Shown here in pieces: positions 16,137 to 24,718 of a stretch of DNA of 64,000 nucleotides. The stretch lies in assembly GCA_900755895.1 (NCBI GenBank), contig CAAEIG010000173.1, forward strand, positions 110,337 to 174,336, written 5' to 3'. The stretch is from Clostridia bacterium. GTDB lineage: Bacteria; Bacillota; Clostridia; Oscillospirales; Acutalibacteraceae. Position 1 is the stretch's first letter; each line of letters starts with the position of its first letter. Both the position numbers and the translations under genes were made by a program. Below the pieces are notes generated by a model. The model did not search any database, was not told where the DNA came from, and worked only from the letters and a program-made list of their open reading frames with translations.

Positions 16137-17942
16137 TTATGCTTCGCTGGTATCCGGCAAAGTCCTATCGTCAGCATAGCTGCTGTACAAATGGTAGTAT
16201 ATGCCGCGTTTTTCCATCAGCTCCTGATGGGTGCCCTTCTCCTCGATGCCGTTGTGAGTGAGCACCAGGATCACCGTAGCATTTTTGATGGTGGTCAGTC
16301 GATGGGCAATGGTAAAGGTGGTGCGTCCCTTGGCCAGCTTCTCCAAGGATTCTTGAACAAGCTTTTCGCTCTCATTATCCAAAGCAGAGGTGGCCTCATC
16401 CAAAATCATAATGGGGGGATTCTTCAAGAATGCCCGGGCAATGCTGATGCGCTGCTTCTGTCCGCCGGAGAGCTTGACGCCCCGCTCTCCCACAAAGGTA
16501 TCATAGCCGTTTTGCAGCTCCAATATAAAATCGTGTGCTCCGGCACGTTTGGCGGCTTCCATAACCTCTTCCCTGCTGGCGCCAGGTTTACCGTACTGGA
16601 TGTTTTCCAGCACAGTCCCGGAAAACAGGTACACATCCTGCTGGACAAAACCAATCTGGTCCCGCAATGACTTCAGCGTCACATCATGGATATTCTGCCC
16701 ATCTATGAGGATGTTTCCCTCATCCACATCGTAAAAACGGGGGATCAAATTGCACAAAGTGGTCTTTCCGCCGCCGGAGGGACCCACCAAGGCCACGTTT
16801 TCTCCGGGATTCACATGAAGATTGATATGGGACAACACCTGTTTCCCATCGTCCGCATAGGAGAAGCTGACATTTTCAAAGGCCACCTCTCCCCGTTTGA
16901 CCTCCAAAGGCTTGGCGCCAGGTTCGTCAAAAATATCCACATCAGCATCCATCACCTGGAAAAAGCGCTCCACGCCGGTCATACCCTGCTGGAACTGCTC
17001 GGCAAACTGCACCAGCCGGCGAATGGAAGTAATCAGTGTGCTGATATACATCATGTAAGCTACCAGGTCGGCGGGCTGAATTTTACCATAGATCATGAAC
17101 AAGGCACCTGCCACCAACACCACTAGATTCATCAGACCGTCAAACAGACGGTTTGAGGCCTCAAAACCACCCATATAGAAGTAGCGGTGACGCTTGACGT
17201 TGTAGAAGATCTGGTTACCCTTTTCAAACTTCTCCTTCTCCAGCTCTTCGTTGGCAAAGGATTTGACCACTCTTACTCCCAACAAGCTGTCCTCCACCTG
17301 GGCATTGATCTCACCCAGCTGGACCCGCTGCCGGCGAAACTGTTCTTTCATCTTGTTGTTGAAGTAGATAGCAGCAATGATGATGAAGGGAACCACTGTA
17401 AACATGATGAGAGTCAGCCATACATTGATGCCGCAAAGGATGATAAAGGAGCCGATGATCTTAATACCGGCGATGAAAAATTCCTCTGGGCAGTGATGGG
17501 CAAACTCTGTCACATCGAACAGGTCCGTGGTGATGCGGGTCATGATCTGACCCACTTTGGTGTTGTCAAAATAGTTGAATGAGAGCTTCTGAAGATGATC
17601 GAACATGGCAGTGCGCATATCCGTCTCGATCTTTGTTCCCATGATATGGCCGATGGACGCCATGAAGAAGTTGGCCGCCGCATCCACCAAACGCAAAAAC
17701 AAATACAGAGCACCGATCTTCAAGATCACCTCAACCGTAAGGGAGGCCAAATCGGTAATACCCGCATTTGTCACGTATCGGACCAACATGGGCAGCACCA
17801 ATTCACACACCGTAGTAAGAGCGGCACAGAACAGATCGAAAAACAGCACTGCCTTATACTTTTTAAAATAGGGAATGAACCGCAGAATCAATCCCTTCGG
17901 ACGCTTGACCTTTTTGCTCTCCACAATTCCACCTCTAGTCAT
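16137..17942 (-). CDS. ABC exporter, fused permease and ATPase
   Basis: 601 residues, type IV ABC half-exporter. Six membrane helices lie between residues ~20 and 310 (LFFDLFCAALTTVCELVLPM, IIGSFIILCGINVWLTLIMF and others). The ATPase domain has Walker A GPSGGGKTTL, Q-loop, signature LSGGQKQRISIARA, Walker B IMILDEATSALD and the H-loop IAHRLTTI. The resemblance is to MsbA/YknU-like exporters; the substrate cannot be told. It probably acts as a homodimer. The ATG at 17942 follows AGGTGGAG; the longer frame upstream runs past the divergent promoter and is rejected. Confidence 0.9.
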   Translation of the reverse strand: MTRGGIVESKKVKRPKGLILRFIPYFKKYKAVLFFDLFCAALTTVCELVLPMLVRYVTNAGITDLASLTVEVILKIGALYLFLRLVDAAANFFMASIGHIMGTKIETDMRTAMFDHLQKLSFNYFDNTKVGQIMTRITTDLFDVTEFAHHCPEEFFIAGIKIIGSFIILCGINVWLTLIMFTVVPFIIIAAIYFNNKMKEQFRRQRVQLGEINAQVEDSLLGVRVVKSFANEELEKEKFEKGNQIFYNVKRHRYFYMGGFEASNRLFDGLMNLVVLVAGALFMIYGKIQPADLVAYMMYISTLITSIRRLVQFAEQFQQGMTGVERFFQVMDADVDIFDEPGAKPLEVKRGEVAFENVSFSYADDGKQVLSHINLHVNPGENVALVGPSGGGKTTLCNLIPRFYDVDEGNILIDGQNIHDVTLKSLRDQIGFVQQDVYLFSGTVLENIQYGKPGASREEVMEAAKRAGAHDFILELQNGYDTFVGERGVKLSGGQKQRISIARAFLKNPPIMILDEATSALDNESEKLVQESLEKLAKGRTTFTIAHRLTTIKNATVILVLTHNGIEEKGTHQELMEKRGIYYHLYSSYADDRTLPDTSEA

Positions 17943-18029
17943 TTCCAAAAAACTCCACCTTGCATTATGCCACAAACTGCTGAAAGAATCAAGGGGCGTG
18001 CCCATAAATGAATTCAGATGGAAAAGACC

Positions 18030-18058
18030 TTGCAAACCACTGGCACGAAAAGTATAAT
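18030..18058 (+). promoter_or_regulatory. Sigma-A promoter of the hydroxyacid dehydrogenase gene
   Basis: -35 TTGCAA (18030-18035), 17-bp spacer, -10 TATAAT (18053-18058). It lies downstream of the first in-frame ATG (18018) and so fixes the gene start at the TTG at 18081. Confidence 0.8.
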
Positions 18059-18080
18059 CGAATGGAAAGGAGTGCTGCAT

Positions 18081-19031
18081 TTGAAAATCGTGGTTTTGGA
18101 CGGAGGCACCACCAATCCAGGGGATTTGTCCTGGGAATCCCTGGCGAAGTTGGGGGAACTCACTGTTTTTGACGAAACACCCCAGGATCTGGTGCTTTCC
18201 CGCCTGGAAAATGCTGAAGCCGCCATACTCAACCGGGTGCGTCTAGGGCGAGAGGAATTCTCCCAGCTGCCCCAATTGAAGTACGTGGGCACCTTGGCCA
18301 CTGGATACAACACCATCGACACGGAAGCCGCCAGAGAGTTTGGAATCACCGTGTGCAATGTACCCCATTACTGCGAAAAGACCGTTGCGCAGCACGCCTT
18401 AGCCCTGTTGCTATGTCTGTGCAATAAGGTTCAGCGATCCAGTCAGCTGGTGCGGCAGGGCCAATGGGCTCAAGCTGTGGAAGAGAGCCATCGTTCCCTC
18501 CTCCCTGTGGAGCTGGCGGGAAAAACGCTGGGCCTGGTGGGCTTTGGAAGCATCGGTCAGTCCATGGCGGAACTGGGGTTGGCCCTGGGCATGGAAGTGC
18601 TTCTCTATAGCCGAACAGAGAAACCCGCCCCCTCCGGCTGCCGTTGGGTGGATCTTTCCACGCTGTTTCGTGAAAGCGATGTGGTGTCCCTCCACTGTCC
18701 TTTGACGGAGACAACGAGAAATCTGGTGAATGAAAAACTGCTCTCACTGATGAAACCCACTGCGTTCCTGATCAATACCGCTCGCGGGGCCTTGGTGGAC
18801 GAAGCTGATTTAGCCGACGCATTAAACCGGGGAACCATAGCCGGAGCCGGTATCGATGTATTCAGCCAGGAGCCTCCCTCTGCCGAACATCCGCTACTGA
18901 GCGCCAAAAACTGTGTCGTGACCCCTCACGTTGCATGGGCCTCTCGAGAAGCCCGGGCACGGCTGATTCAAATTGTCGCAGACAACCTGCAGCACTTTGT
19001 GGCAGGCAACCCGCAAAATGTTGTCAATTAA
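18081..19031 (+). CDS. D-2-hydroxyacid dehydrogenase (hydroxypyruvate/glycerate type)
   Basis: 316-residue NAD(P)-dependent dehydrogenase. Rossmann motif GLVGFGSIG (~residue 150), catalytic Arg segment INTARGALVDE, Glu in DVFSQEPPS and His in VVTPHVAWAS. It most resembles glycerate/hydroxypyruvate reductases (HprA) that interconvert hydroxypyruvate and D-glycerate; substrate assignment is not secure. Start is TTG at 18081, 8 bases after AAAGGAG. It is followed 25 bp later by the alcohol dehydrogenase, probably one transcript. Confidence 0.88.
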   Translation: MKIVVLDGGTTNPGDLSWESLAKLGELTVFDETPQDLVLSRLENAEAAILNRVRLGREEFSQLPQLKYVGTLATGYNTIDTEAAREFGITVCNVPHYCEKTVAQHALALLLCLCNKVQRSSQLVRQGQWAQAVEESHRSLLPVELAGKTLGLVGFGSIGQSMAELGLALGMEVLLYSRTEKPAPSGCRWVDLSTLFRESDVVSLHCPLTETTRNLVNEKLLSLMKPTAFLINTARGALVDEADLADALNRGTIAGAGIDVFSQEPPSAEHPLLSAKNCVVTPHVAWASREARARLIQIVADNLQHFVAGNPQNVVN

Positions 19032-19055
19032 TCTTTTGGAAAGGAAGTTGATTCC

Positions 19056-20234
19056 ATGAACGATTTTACATTCCATGCTCCTACCAAAGTTGTCTTTGGT
19101 AAAGGCGTCGAAAACCAGGTTGGTCAGCTCTGCAAAGAGCAGGGCGCCACAAAGGTCTTGGTCCATTTTGGCGGGCAGAGCGCTAAGAAAAGCGGTCTGT
19201 TGGATCGCGTTTGCGCTTCTCTGGACGCGGTTGGGATTCCCTTTGTCACCTTGGGAGGCGTGAAGCCCAACCCCCGTCTCTCCCTTGTGTATGAGGGAAT
19301 CGAGCTGTGCCGGAAAGAAAACGTGGATTTTCTGCTCCCCGTAGGCGGCGGCAGTGTTATCGACTCCGCTAAGGCCATCGGCTATGGATTAGCAAACGAC
19401 TTTGACGTTTGGGACCTCTATGATCGAAAAAACACCGCCAAAGCCTGTGCCCCCATTGGGGCGGTTCTGACCATTGCTGCTGCCGGAAGTGAGATGAGCG
19501 ACTCCAGTGTCATCACCAAGGAGGAGGGTGGTATCAAGCGGGGGTACAACTCCGACCTGTGCCGCTGCCGGTTTGCCGTGATGAATCCGGAGTTGACCTA
19601 CACGCTGCCTGCGTACCAAACCGCTTGCGGCGCTGCTGACATCATGATGCATGTCATGGAACGCTACTTCGTCCAGGACGACACTTTAGAGCTCACTGAC
19701 GGTATGGCGGAAGCCTTGATCCGCACGGTGATGCACAATGCGCCTTTGGCACTGAAGGACCCGGAGAACTACAAGGCTCGGGCAGAGATCATGTGGGCAA
19801 GCTCTCTGGCTCACAACAACCTGATGGCATGCGGCGGCCCCCGTGGCGACTGGGCCTGCCATCAACTGGAGCATGAGCTGGGTGGCATGTTCGACGTGGC
19901 CCACGGGGCTGGCCTGGCAGCTGTGTGGGGTAGCTGGGCACGGTATGTCTATAAGGACAAGCCGGAGCGCTTTGCCCAATTCGCCCAGAACATCTTTGGC
20001 ATTGCTGCTGGTGCTGCCGAAGAAACAGCAGTCAAGGGCATTGAAGCCATGGAGGACTTCTATCGTTCCATCGGTATGCCCGTGAGCATCCATGAGCTGG
20101 GATATGACTTGACTGACGAACAGATTGCCACCCTGGCAGAAAAGTGCTGTTTTGGTGGAAGAACCATTGGGCTGTTTAAGATTCTCCGTCAGGAGGACAT
20201 TCGTGAGATCTATCGCATGGCAAAAGGCTGCTGA
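19056..20234 (+). CDS. Iron-containing alcohol dehydrogenase (butanol-dehydrogenase/YqhD-like)
   Basis: 392-residue group III alcohol dehydrogenase. The N-terminus FTFHAPTKVVFGKGVENQVG and the nucleotide segment LPVGGGSVIDSAKAIGYG are family signatures. Metal ligands appear as Asp in CGAADIMMHVMERYF and His residues in CHQLEHELGGMFDVAHGAGLA. Relatives reduce aldehydes (butyraldehyde, methylglyoxal and others) with NAD(P)H. Cotranscribed behind the hydroxyacid dehydrogenase, so it may belong to NADH disposal or glycerate/aldehyde metabolism. Confidence 0.93.
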   Translation: MNDFTFHAPTKVVFGKGVENQVGQLCKEQGATKVLVHFGGQSAKKSGLLDRVCASLDAVGIPFVTLGGVKPNPRLSLVYEGIELCRKENVDFLLPVGGGSVIDSAKAIGYGLANDFDVWDLYDRKNTAKACAPIGAVLTIAAAGSEMSDSSVITKEEGGIKRGYNSDLCRCRFAVMNPELTYTLPAYQTACGAADIMMHVMERYFVQDDTLELTDGMAEALIRTVMHNAPLALKDPENYKARAEIMWASSLAHNNLMACGGPRGDWACHQLEHELGGMFDVAHGAGLAAVWGSWARYVYKDKPERFAQFAQNIFGIAAGAAEETAVKGIEAMEDFYRSIGMPVSIHELGYDLTDEQIATLAEKCCFGGRTIGLFKILRQEDIREIYRMAKGC

Positions 20235-20310
20235 GAATTGGAAAGAAAACAAGCAATTGCCTTTGCGGTCGCTCAGCAAATAAAGCGATACGTTTCACAA
20301 AAATCATAGA

Positions 20311-20350
20311 AAAAGGAAAAGGACCGGTAAACCGGTCCTTTTCCTTCTTT
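20311..20350 (+). terminator. Terminator of adh
   Basis: AAGGAAAAGGACCGG and CCGGTCCTTTTCCTT arms with a 4-base loop, followed by CTTTT. Confidence 0.9.
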
Positions 20351-20546
20351 TGGGGAGGAGTTGTATTGAAAAGTGCGGCTTTCTGCCGCGAGGCTTGTAC
20401 TCTTGATTACGTGCTTATTATACCTGGGAAAACGTTTGTTGTCAACGGTTTCACGGGAAATCTCTTTTTTTCACAAGCCATCCATACACCCAAAACCCTT
20501 TTTATAAATTTAGCACAAGGCCCCAAGGGATACCCCAGTTCCTCGC
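20351..20546. other. Intergenic stretch without recognised gene
   Basis: 196 bp between the adh terminator and the rlmD promoter. It holds a short Cys-containing reading frame that lacks family resemblance and runs through the rlmD promoter; taken as non-coding. A small GCGGC/GCCGC hairpin lies near 20377-20391. Confidence 0.4.
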
Positions 20547-20575
20547 TTGTTTTCCCAGTGGATTTGTGCTACAAT
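20547..20575 (+). promoter_or_regulatory. Sigma-A promoter of rlmD-type gene
   Basis: -35 TTGTTT (20547-20552), 17-bp spacer, -10 TACAAT (20570-20575), 32 bp before the ATG. Confidence 0.7.
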
Positions 20576-20606
20576 CAGAGACACTTTAGCCCAGGGGGAC
20601 AGCACT

Positions 20607-21977
20607 ATGACTGCTATTCGCAAAAATGACATTGTAGAAATAGAAATCACCGGTATGACAGCCCAAGGCGCTGGTGTCGGCCACTGGGAGGGAATGGCTA
20701 TTTTTACCCCTCTCACCGCTCCCGGTGACTTTGCAAAAGTGCGTATTGTGAAGGTGGCAAAGAACTATGCCTTTGGCCGCCTGGAGGAGCTGATCACTCC
20801 TTCCCCAGATCGCGTGGAGCCTGACTGTCCTTGTTTTGCCCAATGCGGCGGCTGCTGTTACCGACACATCTCTTACGAAGCAGAGCTGAAAATCAAAGAG
20901 GCCAAAGTGCGGGACGCCCTGCAGAGAATCGGAGGATTCGAACAACTTCCCCTGCTGCCAATTCTCGGCGCCGATCAGCGGGATGGCTACCGCAATAAAG
21001 CACTGCTTCCCTTGGGAACCGACAAGACAGGGGGCCTCACCATGGGTTTCTATGCGGTCAACTCCCACAGGATCGTGGACTGTCCCTATTGCCGGTTGCA
21101 ACCGGAAGAATTCAACAAAGCTATGGACGCCTTTCGCAGCTGGGCCGCCCAATATGGGGACCCTGTATATGACGAAACCTCCCATTCCGGAAGGATGCGC
21201 AGGCTTTATCTGCGTTGGGGGGAACAGTCCGGTCAGATGCTGGCCTGCGTTGTGGTCAACGGCAACGGCCTGCACCACGAAAATGAGCTGGTCGAAGCAT
21301 TGCGTCAGGCAGTACCCGGCCTTGCCAGTGTGGTAATAAACTCCAATCGTGACCGCACCAATGTGGCTTTGGGCCAAAAATGCCGCACAGTGTTTGGGGC
21401 TGACACCATCGAAGATACGTTGTGCGGCTTGCGCTTTCGTCTGTCCCCCCTCTCGTTTTATCAGGTCAACCGAACCCAGGCAGAACGGCTGTATCAGCTG
21501 GCAGCGGACTATGCAGGACTCACTGGGCAGGAGCTGCTTTTGGACCTATATTGCGGCGCAGGAACCATTGGTCTTTCCATGGCCCACAAAGCACGGAGGC
21601 TGATCGGCGTGGAAATCATTCCAGAAGCAGTGGACAATGCCAAAGAAAACGCCCGGCTCAATGGCATTGAAAACGCCGAGTTCTTCTGCGGAGATGCCGG
21701 AGAAGCTGCCCGCATGCTGGCAGCTCAAGGCGAACGGCCCGACGTGGTCATTCTGGATCCCCCACGCAAAGGCTGCTCGGAAGATCTGATCCGTACCGCA
21801 GTACAGTTCCAACCAAAAAGGATTGTCTACGTTTCCTGTGACCCTGCCACTTTGGCGAGAGACCTAAAACTTTTCGCTCAGCTGGATTACCCTCCCGTGG
21901 AGGCTAGACCCGTGGACATGTTCCCGGCAACGGCTCATGTGGAGACAGTATGTCTGCTCCAAAGGGATAAGCAATAA
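20607..21977 (+). CDS. 23S rRNA (uracil-C5)-methyltransferase, RlmD/RlmCD family
   Basis: 456 residues. N-terminal TRAM domain (NDIVEIEITGMTAQGAGVG), Fe-S cysteines CPCFAQCGGCCYRH (~72-86), central RNA-binding part, and SAM methyltransferase domain with LLLDLYCGAGTIGLSMA (motif I, ~310), ILDPPRKGCSEDLI and the catalytic-Cys segment IVYVSCDPATLARD. It methylates uracil C5 in 23S rRNA (positions 747 and/or 1939). Firmicutes often have two or three paralogues, so the exact target is open. ATG chosen behind AGGGGG. Confidence 0.92.
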   Translation: MTAIRKNDIVEIEITGMTAQGAGVGHWEGMAIFTPLTAPGDFAKVRIVKVAKNYAFGRLEELITPSPDRVEPDCPCFAQCGGCCYRHISYEAELKIKEAKVRDALQRIGGFEQLPLLPILGADQRDGYRNKALLPLGTDKTGGLTMGFYAVNSHRIVDCPYCRLQPEEFNKAMDAFRSWAAQYGDPVYDETSHSGRMRRLYLRWGEQSGQMLACVVVNGNGLHHENELVEALRQAVPGLASVVINSNRDRTNVALGQKCRTVFGADTIEDTLCGLRFRLSPLSFYQVNRTQAERLYQLAADYAGLTGQELLLDLYCGAGTIGLSMAHKARRLIGVEIIPEAVDNAKENARLNGIENAEFFCGDAGEAARMLAAQGERPDVVILDPPRKGCSEDLIRTAVQFQPKRIVYVSCDPATLARDLKLFAQLDYPPVEARPVDMFPATAHVETVCLLQRDKQ

Positions 21978-22107
21978 CATGGCGGATACGGCCTTGACGT
22001 CCTCAGTGGATTTTTTCTATCGTTTGCTATATAATGTTTTTTATCGATCATAAATTCGCGCAGCCAACTGAAACGGCTCAATTTGGGAATGGCAAGGAGA
22101 GAATTAC

Positions 22108-23676
22108 ATGAAAAAGAATAGCGGCTCTGGTTTTTTGCAGGGCTTCTCCCGATTTACTCAATGGCTGGTGGGTGGGTTGTTCCTGCTCCTTGGAGCATTG
22201 GTCTTGGTCAATGGTATGCTGCTGCCCGCTCAGTACTCATCGGTAAGCCATTTTGCTGTGGTACTGGTATTCCTGGGAACCGCAGCTCTGACACTGTTCT
22301 ACGGGTACTGGGGCACTGTGTTTCAGATCATTGGTCCACGCTTCTCCTCCCTATTTGAGAAAAAATCCACGCGGGGAATCCTCTTTGGACTCCTGCTGTT
22401 CCTCTGCTTTGGAGTACGGCTCGTTTGGGTGCTGAAATTCCAGATTGAGCCCAAAGTGGACTATTACACTATGTACCATGCAGGAGAATGCCTGGCAGAG
22501 CAATTTGATATCTCCGGACTTCAAGAGTACCTGCCACGATACATCGCTCTATTCCCTCACATCTTTGGCTACGCCTCCTTTTTAAGCCTGATTTTCTTGA
22601 TCTTTGGAACGTCCCCCATGGTGGCAGTGGTGACAAATGTGGTGTTGTCCACTATCTCCATGGCGCTGCTGTATTACATAGCTTGGAGACTCTCCGGTCC
22701 TGTAATGGCAATTCTGGCCTCTCTGATCTGGTGCTTCTACCCCTCCCAAATCATCTTTAATATGCTGGTACTTTCAGAACCCTATTACACCATGCTACTC
22801 TTAGCCGGCGCTGCACTTCTGTTGCTTCTCCGGGACAAGCTCTCTTGGGCATGGTGGAAACTTGCTTTGGGCGGTGCAGCTTTAGGAGCTGTTTTGGCCC
22901 TTGCCAACAGCGCACGTCCTGTATCCGCCATCTTCATCATCGCCATAGCGGTAGTGCTGTTTGTCTTGGAGCCTTTGGCAAAGAATCCTGTGGTTGGAAA
23001 AAAAGCTATCATCCTATTGAGCCTTTGCATTGTCTACTTCCTTGGGAACTCAGTCAATGAAACTCTCTTTGAAAGCCGTATCGGAGAAGCACCGGCCTCT
23101 ATGCCCGGCTTTAATGTCTTAGTTGGATTCAATCCGGAAACCACAGGTAAATGGTCCGCAGAGGACAGTGAACTGCTCTCTCAGTACAACAATATGGAAG
23201 GGCTTTCCGCCAGAGAGGTACAAAGCGCCATGTTGGATGCCGCTTTCGAACGGATCACTTCTGGCACTGTGAACTTTCCCAAACTCTTCTACAGCAAATT
23301 GCAGGTGCTCTGGGAATCCGATGATGCCGCTGTCGCATACGGCAAGGAGGGTATCCCCCATGCTAACGGTTTTTCCGCTCTGTGCAACGGCTATTACTAT
23401 CTCACCTGGCTTTTGGCCATGTTCGGTATGTGGCAGTTGCTGCGATCAAAAAAACACATTCTTTTCTACCTATTCCCGCTCTATTTGATTGGTCTAACCA
23501 TGGCGCATATGCTGGTGGAAGTGGCTTTGCGCTACCATTACTCTGGAATTCCCTGCCTGGTGCTGCTGGCCGCTTTTGGGCTCCAAGAATTGGGCAAAGC
23601 TTCTCTCAAAAGAGCAGAAACGGCCCACAATCCCTTTGAAAAAGCCAAAGAGACCACCTTGAATCCCACCCATTGA
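22108..23676 (+). CDS. GT-C type membrane glycosyltransferase-like protein
   Basis: 522 residues with about a dozen hydrophobic segments (for example ILFGLLLFLCFGVRLVWVL and AGAALLLLLRDKLSWAWW-like). The first large loop carries an acidic motif KVDYYTMYHAGECL, in the place where polyprenyl-phosphate mannose-type glycosyltransferases (GT39/GT83, ArnT, PMT) have their catalytic Asp. It probably moves a sugar from a polyprenyl phosphate to an envelope acceptor; the acceptor is unknown. A purine-rich GGAGAG precedes the ATG. The stop overlaps the long frame of nfo; nfo itself begins 17 bp later, so they may be cotranscribed. Confidence 0.75.
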   Translation: MKKNSGSGFLQGFSRFTQWLVGGLFLLLGALVLVNGMLLPAQYSSVSHFAVVLVFLGTAALTLFYGYWGTVFQIIGPRFSSLFEKKSTRGILFGLLLFLCFGVRLVWVLKFQIEPKVDYYTMYHAGECLAEQFDISGLQEYLPRYIALFPHIFGYASFLSLIFLIFGTSPMVAVVTNVVLSTISMALLYYIAWRLSGPVMAILASLIWCFYPSQIIFNMLVLSEPYYTMLLLAGAALLLLLRDKLSWAWWKLALGGAALGAVLALANSARPVSAIFIIAIAVVLFVLEPLAKNPVVGKKAIILLSLCIVYFLGNSVNETLFESRIGEAPASMPGFNVLVGFNPETTGKWSAEDSELLSQYNNMEGLSAREVQSAMLDAAFERITSGTVNFPKLFYSKLQVLWESDDAAVAYGKEGIPHANGFSALCNGYYYLTWLLAMFGMWQLLRSKKHILFYLFPLYLIGLTMAHMLVEVALRYHYSGIPCLVLLAAFGLQELGKASLKRAETAHNPFEKAKETTLNPTH

Positions 23677-23693
23677 AAAGGAGAACTCAATCT

Positions 23694-24530
23694 ATGCTGA
23701 AAATCGGATGTCATCTCTCCAGCTCCAAAGGCTACCTGGCCATGGGCAAGGAGGCGGTGAAAATCGGTGCAAATACGTTTCAGTTTTTTACCCGGAATCC
23801 TCGGGGCGGCAAGGCCAAGCCTCTGGATTTGGATGATATGGCTTCCTATTCCTCCTATGCTCAGGAACATGGCCTCTTCCCCATTCTAGCCCATGCACCC
23901 TATACCCTGAACGCCTGCGCTGCGGACGAAGGTCTGCGCACATTTGCCCGGGAGACCATGGCGGACGATTTGGCCCGTCTGGAGCACATTCCCGAAACCA
24001 TGTACAACTTCCATCCGGGAAGTCACGTAAAGCAGGGTGCTGACGTGGGAATTGCCCTGATTGCGGAGCACTTAAATGCCATTCTCACCCCGGACCTCTC
24101 CACAACAGTGTTGCTGGAAACCATGGCCGGAAAAGGGTCTGAGGTGGGCAGAACTTTTGAGGAGCTGCGGTCCATTATCGACCGGGTGGAGCTCTCTGAT
24201 AAGCTGGGTGTTTGTCTGGATACCTGTCACGTCTCCGATAGAGGCTATGACATTGTAAACAACCTGGACGGAGTTCTGGAAGAGTTTGACCGGGTCATTG
24301 GATTAGACCGTTTAAAGGCCATTCATCTGAACGACTCCATGAATCCTCTGGGCAGCCACAAGGACCGCCATCAAAAGTTGGGGCAAGGCACGCTGGGAAT
24401 GGAGGCTTTGGAGCGCATTGTCAACCATCCCGCACTGAGGGAACTTCCCTTTTACTTGGAGACTCCCAATGACCTGGCAGGCTATGCCCAGGAAATCGCC
24501 ATAATGAAGGCAGCATATCACGAATCTTGA
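23694..24530 (+). CDS. nfo: Endonuclease IV (AP endonuclease)
   Basis: 278-residue TIM-barrel zinc enzyme cutting DNA at abasic sites in base-excision repair. Visible: GCHLSSSKGYLAMGKEA, FQFFTRNPRG, LAHAPYTLNA, NFHPGSHV, LLETMAGKGSEVG (metal Glu), CLDTCHVSDRGYD, IHLNDSMNPLGSHKDRHQ and the C-terminal ETPND, matching all metal ligands of the family. Start is the ATG at 23694 behind AAAAGGAGA. Full length. Confidence 0.96.
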   Translation: MLKIGCHLSSSKGYLAMGKEAVKIGANTFQFFTRNPRGGKAKPLDLDDMASYSSYAQEHGLFPILAHAPYTLNACAADEGLRTFARETMADDLARLEHIPETMYNFHPGSHVKQGADVGIALIAEHLNAILTPDLSTTVLLETMAGKGSEVGRTFEELRSIIDRVELSDKLGVCLDTCHVSDRGYDIVNNLDGVLEEFDRVIGLDRLKAIHLNDSMNPLGSHKDRHQKLGQGTLGMEALERIVNHPALRELPFYLETPNDLAGYAQEIAIMKAAYHES

Positions 24531-24541
24531 ACTGAAAAAAT

Positions 24542-24634
24542 ATAGTCCCTTTCTATGAGAAATTAGGCATGACCCGTCCTGGGGATATGATGATCTTGGA
24601 CCACATGCCCTGGACAGAATTCACTGTGAAATGA
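24542..24634 (+). pseudogene. C-terminal remnant of a GNAT acetyltransferase
   Basis: Between the nfo stop and the next terminator an in-frame stretch of about 30 codons reads IVPFYEKLGMTRPGDMM and ends MPWTEFTVK-stop. The FYEKLGM segment is the typical last-strand motif of GNAT N-acetyltransferases and the WTEFTVK ending also resembles them. A stop codon lies 3 codons upstream and there is no start or ribosome-binding site, so only the 3' end of a former gene remains. Confidence 0.6.
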
Positions 24635-24636
24635 GC

Positions 24637-24683
24637 AAAAGGCCGGAGCACCCCTTGCAAACAAGTGGGCACTCCGACCTTTT
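24637..24683. terminator. Bidirectional terminator after P-type ATPase gene
   Basis: AAAAGGCCGGAGCACCCC...GGGCACTCCGACCTTTT: 14-bp imperfect stem with T-runs on both strands. It ends the minus-strand ATPase gene and the former plus-strand GNAT gene. Confidence 0.85.
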
Positions 24684-24718
24684 CCTTTGCCGTAAATGAT
24701 GTGTTCAAAGGACTCTCT

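Noticed and set aside
18018..18080. Upstream ATG start for the hydroxyacid dehydrogenase
   Set aside because: A consensus promoter lies between this ATG and the TTG at 18081, which has its own AAAGGAG.
20366..20629. 87-codon frame upstream of rlmD
   Set aside because: It crosses the rlmD promoter and start, and resembles no family.
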